A stretch of 64,000 bases of DNA from Pseudomonadota bacterium (GTDB taxonomy: Bacteria > Pseudomonadota > Gammaproteobacteria > Steroidobacterales > Steroidobacteraceae): the NCBI GenBank assembly GCA_023433515.1, contig JAEZCN010000191.1, positions 3,692 through 67,691 of the forward strand, written 5' to 3'. Within the stretch, counting starts at the first letter, position 1. Each line of letters starts with the position of its first letter. Below the pieces are notes generated by a model. That model was given only the letters and a program-made list of their open reading frames with translations. It made no database searches and had not been told where the DNA came from. Shown piece after piece: positions 1 through 8,639 of this stretch. The translations under genes and the position numbers were made by a program.

Positions 1-2
1 CG

Positions 3-584
3 CACACCATCGCCGCGGCGCGCGCCTTCCTGGCTGGCTACCAGCACAGCCATCCGGGGCACGCTGTCGAAACCCTGGATCTCTGGCGCGCCGAGTTGCC
101 GCCTTTCGACGAAGACACGATCGAAGCGAAATTCGCGGTGCTGCGGAACAAGTCGTTCACACCGCGGCAACTCGAAACCTGGAGCGCCGTGCAGCAAGTG
201 TCGCGTCACTTCAACGGATTCGACCGGTACCTGATTGCCACGCCGATGTGGAACTTCGGCGTTCCCTACGTGTTGAAACATTTCATCGACGTGGTCACGC
301 TGGCGGGCGAGAACTGGACGTGGACGCCGGCCGCGGGCTATCTACCCCTGCTCACCGGCAAGAAGGCGGCGCTCATCTACTCCAGCGCGGGTGCCTATGG
401 CATCGGCCCCGGATATGACGAGTCGGACTTTCAGAAACCTTACTTGCGCCGCTGGCTGAACTTCATCGGCGTGCACGACATCGCAGAGATCGCCATCGCC
501 CCGACACTCGCCGATTCGGCGCGCGTGGCCGCCGTCGACGCCGAGGCGCAAGCGCAGGCGTCAGGTCTGGCGCGCACCTTCTGA
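3..584 (+). CDS. azoR: FMN-dependent NADH-azoreductase, 5' end outside the window
   Basis: The reading frame is open from base 3 to the stop at 584, giving about 193 residues of a family that is normally about 200 residues long, so only roughly the first 20 residues are missing. The fold is flavodoxin-like. The diagnostic segment PMWNFGVPYVLKHFID matches the FMN-binding loop of AzoR-type quinone/azo reductases, and a GAYG segment follows where the second flavin loop is expected. The family reduces quinones and azo bonds with NADH in the cytoplasm. The FMN phosphate-binding N-terminus cannot be inspected. The 3' end overlaps the convergent LysR gene by 24 bases, which suggests that the regulator may control it, but that is inference. 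Confidence 0.85.
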   Translation, partial: HTIAAARAFLAGYQHSHPGHAVETLDLWRAELPPFDEDTIEAKFAVLRNKSFTPRQLETWSAVQQVSRHFNGFDRYLIATPMWNFGVPYVLKHFIDVVTLAGENWTWTPAAGYLPLLTGKKAALIYSSAGAYGIGPGYDESDFQKPYLRRWLNFIGVHDIAEIAIAPTLADSARVAAVDAEAQAQASGLARTF

Positions 585-1466
585 GTTCCGGGGCGAGTCG
601 AACTTCACGGCCCCTCCTGCGCGCAGCGCGTCGAACATGTGTCGCGTGAACAACCTGACAACCGGGTCCTGCTTGAGGTCGCCATGCGTGAGTATCCAGA
701 CATCCGTGTTCATGGCAGGGTCCGGCGGCTGGATTCGGACCAGTTCGTCGTCGCCTTCCGCGAGAAAGGTCAGGAGCATTGCCGCGCCGAGTCCGGCCTT
801 GACGGCGTCTCGCATCCCCACGAGTGAATCCGCCGATGCCGCGATACGTTGCGCAGGCACGTTCTGCTCCGCCCACCTCGCTTGCGCCAGGTGCGCGAGG
901 CTCGGGGCCGGCACGATCCAATCGCAGGCCTCGAGCTTGCGGCCGCGCGCGCGCCAGTACTTCCGGGATGCGTACGGGGCCGTTTCGATGTAGCCAACCC
1001 TGCGGCCGATGAGATTGCCCGACGGATCGTTCGATGGCCGGATGGCCACGTCCGCCTCCTGCCGGGCCAGGCTGAGAAAGGCATTGTTGACGACGAGCTG
1101 AAGGCGGATCGCGGGGTGAGCGGCGCGGAACTCCGCCAGCAGTGGCATGAGAATTCCGTGCATCAACGTGTCGGTGCTGGTCACGCGCAATACACGTTTG
1201 TCAGGCCTTTCGAGATGGCGCTGCGCACTTTCGATCTGCTCTGCGACGCCCCCGAGCCGGTCGCGCAATTCCTCGCCCGCCGGGGTCAGTTGATACCCCG
1301 TCCGTAGCCGCTTGAAGAGTCGCTGGCCGATCGCGTGCTCGAGACTCGCGAGCCGGCGCAACACCGTCGAGTGATTGGTGGCTAGCTGCCGCGCGGCCGA
1401 CGCGATCGACCCGCACCGCGTCACCGTCATGAAGAATCGCAGATCGTCCCAGTCAGTACTGCGCAT
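561..1466 (-). CDS. LysR-family transcriptional regulator
   Basis: 301 residues, the usual LysR length. The N-terminus (MRSTDWDDLRFFMTV) leads into a winged helix-turn-helix with the typical segment SIASAARQLATNHSTVLRRL at about residues 20-39. The rest is a periplasmic-binding-protein-like effector domain. The protein belongs to the common LysR subgroup that regulates neighbouring oxidoreductases. It is convergent with, and overlaps, the azoreductase gene, so that gene is the most likely local target. The ATG at 1464-1466 is supported by the family N-terminus. Effector unknown. Confidence 0.9.
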   Translation of the reverse strand: MRSTDWDDLRFFMTVTRCGSIASAARQLATNHSTVLRRLASLEHAIGQRLFKRLRTGYQLTPAGEELRDRLGGVAEQIESAQRHLERPDKRVLRVTSTDTLMHGILMPLLAEFRAAHPAIRLQLVVNNAFLSLARQEADVAIRPSNDPSGNLIGRRVGYIETAPYASRKYWRARGRKLEACDWIVPAPSLAHLAQARWAEQNVPAQRIAASADSLVGMRDAVKAGLGAAMLLTFLAEGDDELVRIQPPDPAMNTDVWILTHGDLKQDPVVRLFTRHMFDALRAGGAVKFDSPRNSEGARQT

Positions 1467-1561
1467 CGGCCTGGGAGTCTAAACGCCTTCGCTACTTCAC
1501 GCTCTCCAGCGCCTTGCGCACCACGTTCCCACTGATGCCCGCGAGATTGAAACCCTCGCCG

Positions 1562-2275
1562 TCAGTCGACGATGGCTTTGCCCGCGGTGCACTTCATTTC
1601 AGAAGGCCCGCCGCGGCAGGGCATGTCGAAAGTGCCATCGATGACCATCGTGCGGTCTCCGACGATTTCCTCCTTGGCCTCGAAGTGGAAGCTGCCCGCC
1701 ATGCCCTTGTCGTCGAATCGCTCGATGGTCAGCGTGCCGCTGGTGGCCTCGAACATCGAGGTGCCAAACAGAAGCGGGAAGACCCAGAAGCCTTTGGGGG
1801 CATTGGGGTCCGCGCTGCGCGGCACGATGGGATAGGTGCCGGGACCATAAGCCACGTCGGCCTCGGAGAGCTGGCCGCGTCCGTGGATGCCCAGCGCGAT
1901 CTCGTTCTGGCCGTCGGCATTTTCGTAGGAGCAGTTCACTTCGAGCGCCGGCGACCTGGCGTCGATGAGTTTCTGGTGTTCGTCGTCGCCGGCCCAGTAG
2001 GTGGAGTGCACGGTGCTCGGGCCTTCACCCAGCATGATCTTGCCGCGCGGGTCCCAGGAGGTCTGCCATTCCCGGGTTTCGGGCGCGGTCATCTTGAGCG
2101 TGCAGGCGTGGAGGTAGTCAGCTCGCCGCGGGTCCGCGCCCGAGTCCTCGGCGGTCCCCACGTCCGCCGCGGCCTCGGGCTCTTGTGTTTCTGCATCCTT
2201 GCTGCCGCAGGCCGTGATGAGCGCAGCCGTCGCCAGGGCTGCAGCCGCGATCGTCGTTGGCTTGAAATGCCTCAT
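1562..2275 (-). CDS. Putative lipoprotein of unknown function
   Basis: 237 residues starting with a lipoprotein signal peptide. The lipobox LITAC places the lipidated Cys at residue 23, followed by an acidic, Ala/Glu-rich linker to about residue 50. The rest looks like a beta-rich extracytoplasmic domain with four Cys (for example YLHACTLK, VNCSYEN and MPCRGGPSEMKC) that could form disulphides. I do not recognise the family. The frame stays open upstream to 3055, but that part lies opposite selO and is a shadow. The ATG at 2273-2275 gives the signal peptide its proper start. It is transcribed divergently from selO, from which it is separated by about 165 bases. Confidence 0.7.
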   Translation of the reverse strand: MRHFKPTTIAAAALATAALITACGSKDAETQEPEAAADVGTAEDSGADPRRADYLHACTLKMTAPETREWQTSWDPRGKIMLGEGPSTVHSTYWAGDDEHQKLIDARSPALEVNCSYENADGQNEIALGIHGRGQLSEADVAYGPGTYPIVPRSADPNAPKGFWVFPLLFGTSMFEATSGTLTIERFDDKGMAGSFHFEAKEEIVGDRTMVIDGTFDMPCRGGPSEMKCTAGKAIVD

Positions 2276-2440
2276 GCGTCCCTTCTCCCTCTTGAAGATA
2301 GGCGCGAGGATGCCACGAGAAGATAGGCGTTGTCCGCTGTCGGCTGGCGCCGACTGAGCCGTGAAATTCTTCCAGGCGTTCATGATCGCAGGTTGGTATG
2401 GTGTCAAGCGTTGAATCGAGCAGCTCGAGTCCCGCCGATC

Positions 2441-3910
2441 ATGCATCTCGGCTTTCAAAACACCTACGCTGAACTGCCTTCGCGGTTCTACGCGCGGGTT
2501 GCGCCGGCGCGCGTCAAAGATCCACGGCTGGTCGTCTTCAACTCCCGACTGGCAGAAGAACTCGGCCTCGATCCGCTCGTCCTCGAGCGTGATGCCGCAA
2601 CCTGGTTCTCGGGCAATCAGGCGCTCGCCGATGCGGACCCGATTGCCATGGCCTACGCGGGCCATCAATTCGGCGGCTTCGTGCCGCAGCTCGGCGATGG
2701 TCGCGCCCTCTTGCTGGGTGAACGGGTGGGGCGCGACGGCGAGCGGCGCGACATCCAGCTCAAAGGCTCGGGACGGACGCCGTTCTCGCGCAATGGCGAC
2801 GGGCGCGCGGCGCTGGGTCCGATGCTGCGCGAGTACCTCGTCAGCGAGGCCATGCATGCGCTCGGTATTCCGACCACGCGCTCGCTCGCGGTGGTCACCA
2901 CCGGCGAGCAGGTCGTTCGCGACGATCTGCTGCCCGGAGCGGTGCTGACACGGGTGGCCGCGAGTCACGTTCGAGTCGGCACCTTCGAATACTTCGCCGC
3001 TCGTGACGATCACGATGCCGTTCGCCGGCTGCTCGATTATGTAATTGAGCGCCACTACCCCGAAACGCGCGACACCAAACTACCCGCGTTGGCGGTGCTC
3101 GAAGCCGTCACGCAGCGCCAGGCCGCGTTGATCGCGGACTGGATGAGCGTCGGCTTCATCCATGGCGTCATGAACACGGACAACATGGCCATTTCGGGCG
3201 AGACGATCGACTACGGGCCGTGTGCGTTCATGGATCACTATGACGTGAACACCGTGTTCAGCTCGATCGATCATGGCGGCCGGTATGCGTATGGCAATCA
3301 GCCCGCCATCGCGCAATGGAATCTCGCGCGGTTCGCCGAAACCCTGCTGCCACTCATCGATGCGGACTCGGAGAAGGCGATCGAGCTCGCGACTGCGGTA
3401 GTCAGGGACTTCATGCCGGGTTTCGATGCGCAGCTCCTGGCACGCATGCGGCGCAAGATCGGCCTGTCGACCGAACACGAAAGCGATGTCGAACTCATCA
3501 AGTCCCTGTTGGCAACGATGCAATCGGCCGGAGCGGATTTCACGCTGACGTTCCGTCGTCTGGCGGGTTGTGCCGAAGAAACGGGCAACGACGCCGCGAT
3601 ACGCGAGCTGTTCGCGCCGTCGACCGGAATCGAAGACTGGCTGCGGCGCTGGCGCGCACGCCTCGCCAGCGAGCCGCACGGTGCGACCGAACGCGGCGCG
3701 AATATGCGCCGCGTGAACCCGGCCTTCGTTCCGCGCAACCATCGAGTGGAGGCGGCGCTCGAAGCGGCCTCGACGCACGGGGACTTCGCGCCGTTCCACC
3801 GGCTCCTGAAAATTCTCGAGCATCCGTTCGACGACCAGGCTGGCGTGGGGGAATTCGAGCAGCCCCCGGCGCCGGCCGAGCGCGTGCGTCAGACGTTCTG
3901 CGGGACTTGA
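2441..3910 (+). CDS. selO: Protein adenylyltransferase SelO (YdiU)
   Basis: 489 residues, close to E. coli SelO. This pseudokinase-fold enzyme transfers AMP from ATP to Ser/Thr/Tyr of protein substrates. The nucleotide-binding part is visible (QLGDGRALLLGE, then IQLKGSGRTPFSRNGDGR). The active-site segment has D247, N248 and D257 in NTDNM...DYGP, the same spacing as the catalytic Asp and metal ligands described for SelO. The third residue from the end is Cys487 (CGT). This is the position that is Sec in vertebrate SelO and Cys in most bacteria, so no selenocysteine decoding is needed. The start at 2441 (MHLGFQNTY) matches the family N-terminus, although the frame extends further upstream. Confidence 0.95.
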   Translation: MHLGFQNTYAELPSRFYARVAPARVKDPRLVVFNSRLAEELGLDPLVLERDAATWFSGNQALADADPIAMAYAGHQFGGFVPQLGDGRALLLGERVGRDGERRDIQLKGSGRTPFSRNGDGRAALGPMLREYLVSEAMHALGIPTTRSLAVVTTGEQVVRDDLLPGAVLTRVAASHVRVGTFEYFAARDDHDAVRRLLDYVIERHYPETRDTKLPALAVLEAVTQRQAALIADWMSVGFIHGVMNTDNMAISGETIDYGPCAFMDHYDVNTVFSSIDHGGRYAYGNQPAIAQWNLARFAETLLPLIDADSEKAIELATAVVRDFMPGFDAQLLARMRRKIGLSTEHESDVELIKSLLATMQSAGADFTLTFRRLAGCAEETGNDAAIRELFAPSTGIEDWLRRWRARLASEPHGATERGANMRRVNPAFVPRNHRVEAALEAASTHGDFAPFHRLLKILEHPFDDQAGVGEFEQPPAPAERVRQTFCGT

Positions 3911-3953
3911 GTGGCTCGGGGCCGCGCCTCGTTCGATAGCTAGAGACCGGCGG

Positions 3954-4649
3954 CTATGCGGATTTCGCCAACAGCGTATGCTCGACCCACGTCGCAAGCG
4001 CATCAAGCATCTCGGCCCTGACTTCCGCATCGTTGCGTCCGCTGCGCGCGGGCACATGAAACGAATGATCCGCATCCGGCAGTAGCTTGAGCGTTGCGCG
4101 CGCGCCGAGCTGGTCGATGAGCGGCTGCAGTAGCTCGAGCTTCGCGAGCTCGTCGCGCGTGCCCTGCAAGAACAGCATGGGGATCTCCACCGAGCGCAGG
4201 TGCTCGGCGCGCTCGACGGAGGGCTTCCCCGCCGGGTGCAGCGGAAAACCAATGAAAGCCAGACCCTTCACGCCAGGGAGCGGTTCGATGGATTGCGCCT
4301 GCGAGGTCATCCGTCCGCCGAAGGACCTGCCGCCCGCGATCAGCGTCAGCTTGGGCGCCAAGCGCGCAGCCTCCGCAACGGCCGCGCGCACGGTTGCGTG
4401 GCAGACCGGCGGAGGATCCGGGCGTTTGCTGCGACGCTCCATGTAGGGAAACTGGAAGCGCAGTGTCGCGATTTTCCGGGCGGCGAGATCCGCCGCGATC
4501 GCCACCATGGACGGGTGTTCCATGCCCGCTCCCGCGCCGTGTGCGAGCACCATGCACGCCGTAGCGCCAGGCGGAAGCTGTAGCAGCGCAGAGACGCGAT
4601 TCGTCTCGTCGATCGCGAAGGTCAGCCGCTCTGCATTGCCTGTGCTCAC
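3954..4649 (-). CDS. Alpha/beta-hydrolase of the KANL3/TEX30-like family
   Basis: The protein has 231 residues from the GTG at 4647-4649, or 262 from a TTG at 4742. I prefer the GTG because family members begin only a few residues before the first strand (ERLTFAID). Visible motifs are the oxyanion-loop segment LAHGAGAGMEHP, a nucleophile elbow GGRSFGGR with Ser as nucleophile, the conserved GFPLHPAG, a late acid-residue region LQGTRDE and a catalytic His in DADHSFHV. Substrate unknown; bacterial members are cytoplasmic serine hydrolases. It is convergent with selO and has no obvious operon partner. Confidence 0.8.
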   Translation of the reverse strand: MSTGNAERLTFAIDETNRVSALLQLPPGATACMVLAHGAGAGMEHPSMVAIAADLAARKIATLRFQFPYMERRSKRPDPPPVCHATVRAAVAEAARLAPKLTLIAGGRSFGGRMTSQAQSIEPLPGVKGLAFIGFPLHPAGKPSVERAEHLRSVEIPMLFLQGTRDELAKLELLQPLIDQLGARATLKLLPDADHSFHVPARSGRNDAEVRAEMLDALATWVEHTLLAKSA

Positions 4650-4868
4650 TGGAGCGTCGCCCGCAGCCTTACGCAAATTCGCATGACAGACCCCAGGGCA
4701 GAAGAATGTGGGGAGTCCGGCACGATGACCAGGGGTTGTCAATGTCTCTACCTATCCACACCCCGAAAGGGATAGAGAGACTCAATCGGATGCGCGATGT
4801 CGCTGTAACACGAGACTGATATCGTCCTCACCGTCGCCAATCAGGCGATTTCACCAAGGAATATCGAA

Positions 4869-5060
4869 ATGTCTTCGTCGAATCTTGCCGTGCGCTTGGA
4901 GCACGCGGCAACGGACGCTCCCTCCCCCTCGCCACGCCCCGAAAGTCGCGAAGCCGCGAACGACGAGCGCATGGTGAAGAGCGTCCGGCGCAGGTTGTCT
5001 CTCACGAACAGGAAGTTCGTCGTCCACGATCAGGGCTTGCGGTTGTTCCGCATTCGTTGA
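4869..5060 (+). CDS. Small protein of unknown function (63 aa)
   Basis: A short ORF with an AAGGA ribosome-binding site at 4856-4860, eight bases before the ATG, and followed 60 bases after the stop by a strong rho-independent terminator. That makes a complete single-gene transcription unit. The product is basic at its C-terminus (VRRRLSLTNRKF, then RLFRIR) and Ala/Pro/Ser-rich before that, with no signal peptide or membrane segment. I recognise no family. The alternative is a non-coding transcript ending at the terminator. The RBS favours coding. Confidence 0.45.
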   Translation: MSSSNLAVRLEHAATDAPSPSPRPESREAANDERMVKSVRRRLSLTNRKFVVHDQGLRLFRIR

Positions 5061-5122
5061 TCAGTTAACAAGTGCTCCGCCATCGTTCGCCTACGCGACG
5101 ATGGGCGGATGCAAGAATTCTG

Positions 5123-5160
5123 AAGCCCCCGCCGGGCGACCGGCGGGGGCTTTTCGTTTT
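5123..5160 (+). terminator. Rho-independent terminator
   Basis: Perfect 13-bp stem (5123-5135 with 5140-5152, arms AAGCCCCCGCCGG and its complement), GCGA loop, then TTCGTTTT. It follows the 63-residue small gene and separates it from the TonB-receptor operon. Confidence 0.9.
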
Positions 5161-5440
5161 CGGACGGCGCATTTTTGACTAAGTGAGTCAGACGTGCCGT
5201 GTCCGCTGCATACCGACAAGTCATGCGTTGTCGCGTCGCTGTCCTGCACGGGATTGCTCGTCATCTCCGCCTACAAGAGCGCGCGCGCCTGCAGCCTTCA
5301 ATCCCGCAAGTTTCGCGACAGACTCGATTGCTACCTTGGATTCCGATGACTATCCACTGTCGAGGAACCAGCCATGTCGCAAAGATCCCTGCCGCTCGCC
5401 GCCCTTACTACATGCATTGGCTGGCTTCCAGTGCATGCGC

Positions 5441-5495
5441 CTTCGCGCGCTCTTCACGCCGCGTTCGCACGCTCTTCACGCGGCCTTCACTCCGA
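5441..5495 (+). promoter_or_regulatory. Array of five 11-bp phased direct repeats upstream of the TonB-receptor operon
   Basis: Hexamers of the form (C/G)TTC(A/G)C begin at 5441, 5452, 5463, 5474 and 5485, exactly 11 bases apart (CTTCGC, CTTCAC, GTTCGC, CTTCAC, CTTCAC). They lie about 70-120 bases before the receptor start at 5562. OmpR/PhoP-type regulators bind direct repeats on one helix face with 10-11 bp spacing, and such a regulator is encoded in the same operon. I infer this is its binding region. The repeat spacing is directly seen; the protein that binds is inferred. Confidence 0.55.
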
Positions 5496-5561
5496 TCGGC
5501 TCAGAGTTCATGCGCGGTGAGCGTTCATGGGTATCGCGCCGGGCACAATGAGGAGATCGGG

Positions 5562-7937
5562 ATGAAACGAACCATTCGGCTTCTAGCAGCGGTGCTGGTC
5601 ACCTGCGCATCGTCTGTTGCGATGGCGCAAAGCGCGGACGGCGGAATGCGCATTGCCATCGTCAGCATGGAGACGCGGCGGCCCATCGAGGGCGTGACCG
5701 TGACCGCTTCCGGCCGCGACGGTACGGTCGTCACCGGTCGAACAGAGGCCGACGGCACAGTCGAATTAGCAAACCTTGACGCCGGACTCTATGCGGTCAC
5801 GGCGGCCGGCCCCGGCCTGGTGACCGTCAACGAACCCAGCGTACGTGTCGTCGGCCGCAGGGTGACTCCACTCAACTTCGAGATGCTCGGGGCACCGCTC
5901 GAGGAAGTCCTGGTTCAAGCCCGCGCGCTGAGTGCCGACCCGTATGGGGCGGTGAGCAGCTCACTATTGAACCGCGAAGAACTACGCAGCGCCGCTGGGA
6001 CGGGTAGCGATGTCATGCGAGCGCTGGACGGCTTGCCGGGACTCGTATCCACCGGCGAATTCGCCAGCTTCTCCGTGCGCGGCCGTGGACCTCGGGACAA
6101 CCTGATCCTGATCGACGAGTTCCCCTTCGACCGTGTGGTTCACTTCGACCAGACACTCGGTGAGGAGGAGGACATCGGTGGCGGTGGCCGCTATTCGATT
6201 TTCGCGCCTAACTCCATCGCGAGCGCCGAGTTCTCGCCCGGAGGCTGGAGCGCCGCCTATGGCGGGCGCTCGGGTTCGCTGTTGAAGCTCGATGTCGCGG
6301 GCGGCAGCCCGACGCCCAGTGCCAGTTTGCGGGTGGACATCGCAGGTCTCGAACTCGGCTACGAGGGACCAAGCGGCATCCACGATGGTACGACCATGTA
6401 CTTCACCGCGCGTCAGTTCGATTTCGGCGAAGTCTTCGAGATGATCGAAGAACTGGATATTGGCCAGCCGAAGCTCACCGATATCGTCCTCAAGACCGTC
6501 ACGACCCTCGATTCCGGCGACACGATCGAATTTCTGGGTGTTTATGCGCCGGAGGAATACACGCGCGACATAAACAACGTGCTCGAGTCCCCGAACTTCG
6601 AGGATGTGTCGCTGATGGACACCGAGCAGGATCTGTACCTGACGGGGCTGACCTGGCGCCACCTGGTCGGTGAGACCGGTGAGTGGACGAATCGAATCTA
6701 CTTTCGCTCGAACGACAAGACTTCAGCGGAGGGTGAGGCCTATCCAGACCTCGTTCCGGAGGGCACGCCGGCCGCGGACGTGCCGGTGCGCGAGCGCCTG
6801 ATGACCGTCACCGAAAAGGAGACCGAGATCGGCTGGCACAGTGACTACGTGACTCGCAATCGCCTCGGCCAGGTCTCGGCCGGGCTGCGCGTCTGGCAGA
6901 CCGACGTCGATTACATGACTGTACTCAGGGAGGACTGGGACCGGTTCGTCTATCGTTCGACCGACCCGCGCCCGCCCGGCCAGCAATACATCACGTTGAC
7001 ACCGGATAGCGTCGACTCGGTGTATGCGGCGAAGGAGACCAGTTATGCCGCCTATGGCGAGCAGTTGTTCGAGTTCGATCGCTGGGATCTGAGAGCAGGG
7101 CTTCGTTACGATCGCGATGGCTTTTCGGACGAATCGCTCGTGTCTCCGCGGCTTGCGGCGAACTGGCGCCCCACGCCGGGCACGCGCGTGTCGGCAACCG
7201 CGGGCGTGTTCTATCAGTCGCCACGCTTCCTGGTTCGCGCGGCGAGCCCGGAGAACTTCGGTATCGAGAACGAGCGAATCACTCACGTGAGTGTCGGCTT
7301 CGAGAAGTACTTCGGACCGAACTGGTCGTTGCTCGTCGAGCCGTATTATCAGTGGCTGGACAATCTCGTCGTCGAACAGGAACGCACCAGTGGCCGGGTC
7401 ACGAACGATGGGGAAGGCACGAATCTCGGCGTGGACGTCGTTCTGTCGCGGAACTTCGCGAATGGCTGGTTCGGGAACATCGTGTACGCCTACAACAACG
7501 CGCGCGTCGATGACAACGACGGCTTCGGGGAACACGATGCCGACTTCAATCGCGAGCACTTCTTCTCCATCGGTGGTAGTTGGGAGATCAGCGAACGCTG
7601 GAAAGTCGGGGCGCGCTGGAAATGGGCGACCGGGCGACCCACGGACGACTACATCATCAACAGCGACGTGCTGGGACCCGGACAGCCGCTGCGGTACTCG
7701 AAGGAACTGACGCAGCAGAACGCGCTTCGGCTCGATGATCATCACTCGCTCAATATCCGGGTCGACTACCGGCGTACTCTTGGTCCGGTGGACCTGGTCG
7801 CATTCCTCGATGTGATCAACGTCTATGCGGGGCCGGGTACCGATGCGCAGGAGTTCGATCCGCGGCGGGGCATAATCGTCGCGGACGAAGGGGAAGCATT
7901 TCCCATCATCGGCCTGATCTTTGAACGTTCCTGGTGA
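5562..7937 (+). CDS. TonB-dependent outer-membrane receptor with N-terminal CarboxypepD_reg-like domain
   Basis: 791 residues with a signal peptide ending near AMAQS. An Ig-like carboxypeptidase-regulatory-type domain (about residues 28-115) precedes the plug domain (about 125-240, with a segment SFSVRGRGPRDN typical of plugs). A 22-strand-type beta barrel follows and ends in an aromatic-rich terminus (LIFERSW, C-terminal Trp). The start at 5562 is set by AGGAG at 5551-5555 and by the signal peptide; the longer upstream frame is not coding. The gene is followed directly by a response regulator and a sensor kinase, so substrate uptake and sensing are probably coupled. The substrate cannot be inferred from sequence. 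Confidence 0.88.
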   Translation: MKRTIRLLAAVLVTCASSVAMAQSADGGMRIAIVSMETRRPIEGVTVTASGRDGTVVTGRTEADGTVELANLDAGLYAVTAAGPGLVTVNEPSVRVVGRRVTPLNFEMLGAPLEEVLVQARALSADPYGAVSSSLLNREELRSAAGTGSDVMRALDGLPGLVSTGEFASFSVRGRGPRDNLILIDEFPFDRVVHFDQTLGEEEDIGGGGRYSIFAPNSIASAEFSPGGWSAAYGGRSGSLLKLDVAGGSPTPSASLRVDIAGLELGYEGPSGIHDGTTMYFTARQFDFGEVFEMIEELDIGQPKLTDIVLKTVTTLDSGDTIEFLGVYAPEEYTRDINNVLESPNFEDVSLMDTEQDLYLTGLTWRHLVGETGEWTNRIYFRSNDKTSAEGEAYPDLVPEGTPAADVPVRERLMTVTEKETEIGWHSDYVTRNRLGQVSAGLRVWQTDVDYMTVLREDWDRFVYRSTDPRPPGQQYITLTPDSVDSVYAAKETSYAAYGEQLFEFDRWDLRAGLRYDRDGFSDESLVSPRLAANWRPTPGTRVSATAGVFYQSPRFLVRAASPENFGIENERITHVSVGFEKYFGPNWSLLVEPYYQWLDNLVVEQERTSGRVTNDGEGTNLGVDVVLSRNFANGWFGNIVYAYNNARVDDNDGFGEHDADFNREHFFSIGGSWEISERWKVGARWKWATGRPTDDYIINSDVLGPGQPLRYSKELTQQNALRLDDHHSLNIRVDYRRTLGPVDLVAFLDVINVYAGPGTDAQEFDPRRGIIVADEGEAFPIIGLIFERSW

Positions 7938-7963
7938 CCGGGTTTGCCCAGAGAGATTGCTCA

Positions 7964-8629
7964 TTGAGATTGCTCATCATCGAAGACAACCCGCGTCTCT
8001 GTCAGGCCGTCGCGCAGAGCCTGCACGCGCAAGGATTCGCAGTCGACACCGCGGCCTCGGCCACCGAGGGACTGCGAATCTGGGAAGCGGCCGACTACGA
8101 TGCCGCCGTGCTCGATCTCATGCTCCCGGACGGCAACGGCCTCAACGCGCTGAAGGAAATGCGTGACCGAGGCAGCACGACACCCGTGCTGATCCTCACC
8201 GCGCTGGGTGCGATCGAGGATCGCGTGCGCGGCCTGGATTGCGGTGCGGACGACTATCTGGTCAAACCCTTCGCGATGCAGGAGCTCATCGCCCGGCTGC
8301 GCGCGCTGTTGCGTCGGCCGGGCGCGGCCCTGGGTCGCACGCTGATGCTCGGTAGTTTGAAGCTCGATACGTCCGCGCGCATCGCCACCGTCGCCGGGAC
8401 GCAGCTCGATCTGACGCGCTCGGAGCTGATCGTGCTCGAAGCGCTGTTGCGCAATCAGGGTCGTGTCGTCTCGAAGGAGCGGCTTGTCGAATGCCTGTAC
8501 GATTTTGAGCAGGAGCGCAGCGCGAATTCGGTGGAGACGCACGTGCACAGATTGCGCAAGAAGCTCGCGGCCGCGGGCGCCGACGTGTCGCTGCGGACAC
8601 TGCGCGGTCTCGGCTATCTGGCCTCCTGA
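7964..8629 (+). CDS. OmpR/PhoP-family two-component response regulator
   Basis: About 221 residues from a TTG start, which gives the typical receiver N-terminus MRLLIIEDN. A GTG at 7934 in the same frame overlaps the receptor stop by four bases (GTGA) and would add ten residues, so translational coupling through that codon is possible. The phospho-acceptor Asp lies in VLDLMLPDG (residue 51 from the TTG) and the conserved Lys in LVKPF. The C-terminal half is a winged helix (LTRSELIVLEALL, SVETHVHRLRKKL, LRTLRGLGYL). It probably controls the upstream receptor and its own operon through the phased repeats before 5562. Confidence 0.9.
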   Translation: MRLLIIEDNPRLCQAVAQSLHAQGFAVDTAASATEGLRIWEAADYDAAVLDLMLPDGNGLNALKEMRDRGSTTPVLILTALGAIEDRVRGLDCGADDYLVKPFAMQELIARLRALLRRPGAALGRTLMLGSLKLDTSARIATVAGTQLDLTRSELIVLEALLRNQGRVVSKERLVECLYDFEQERSANSVETHVHRLRKKLAAAGADVSLRTLRGLGYLAS

Positions 8630-8639
8630 TCGCGGCTCG

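Noticed and set aside
1562..3055. A 497-codon open frame on the minus strand
   Set aside because: Its first 260 codons lie opposite selO and read as low-complexity shadow. Only the last 237 codons, starting with a lipoprotein signal, are coding.
2441..3910. Selenocysteine-containing SelO
   Set aside because: The third-last codon is TGC (Cys) and the gene ends in an ordinary stop, so no Sec decoding is implied.
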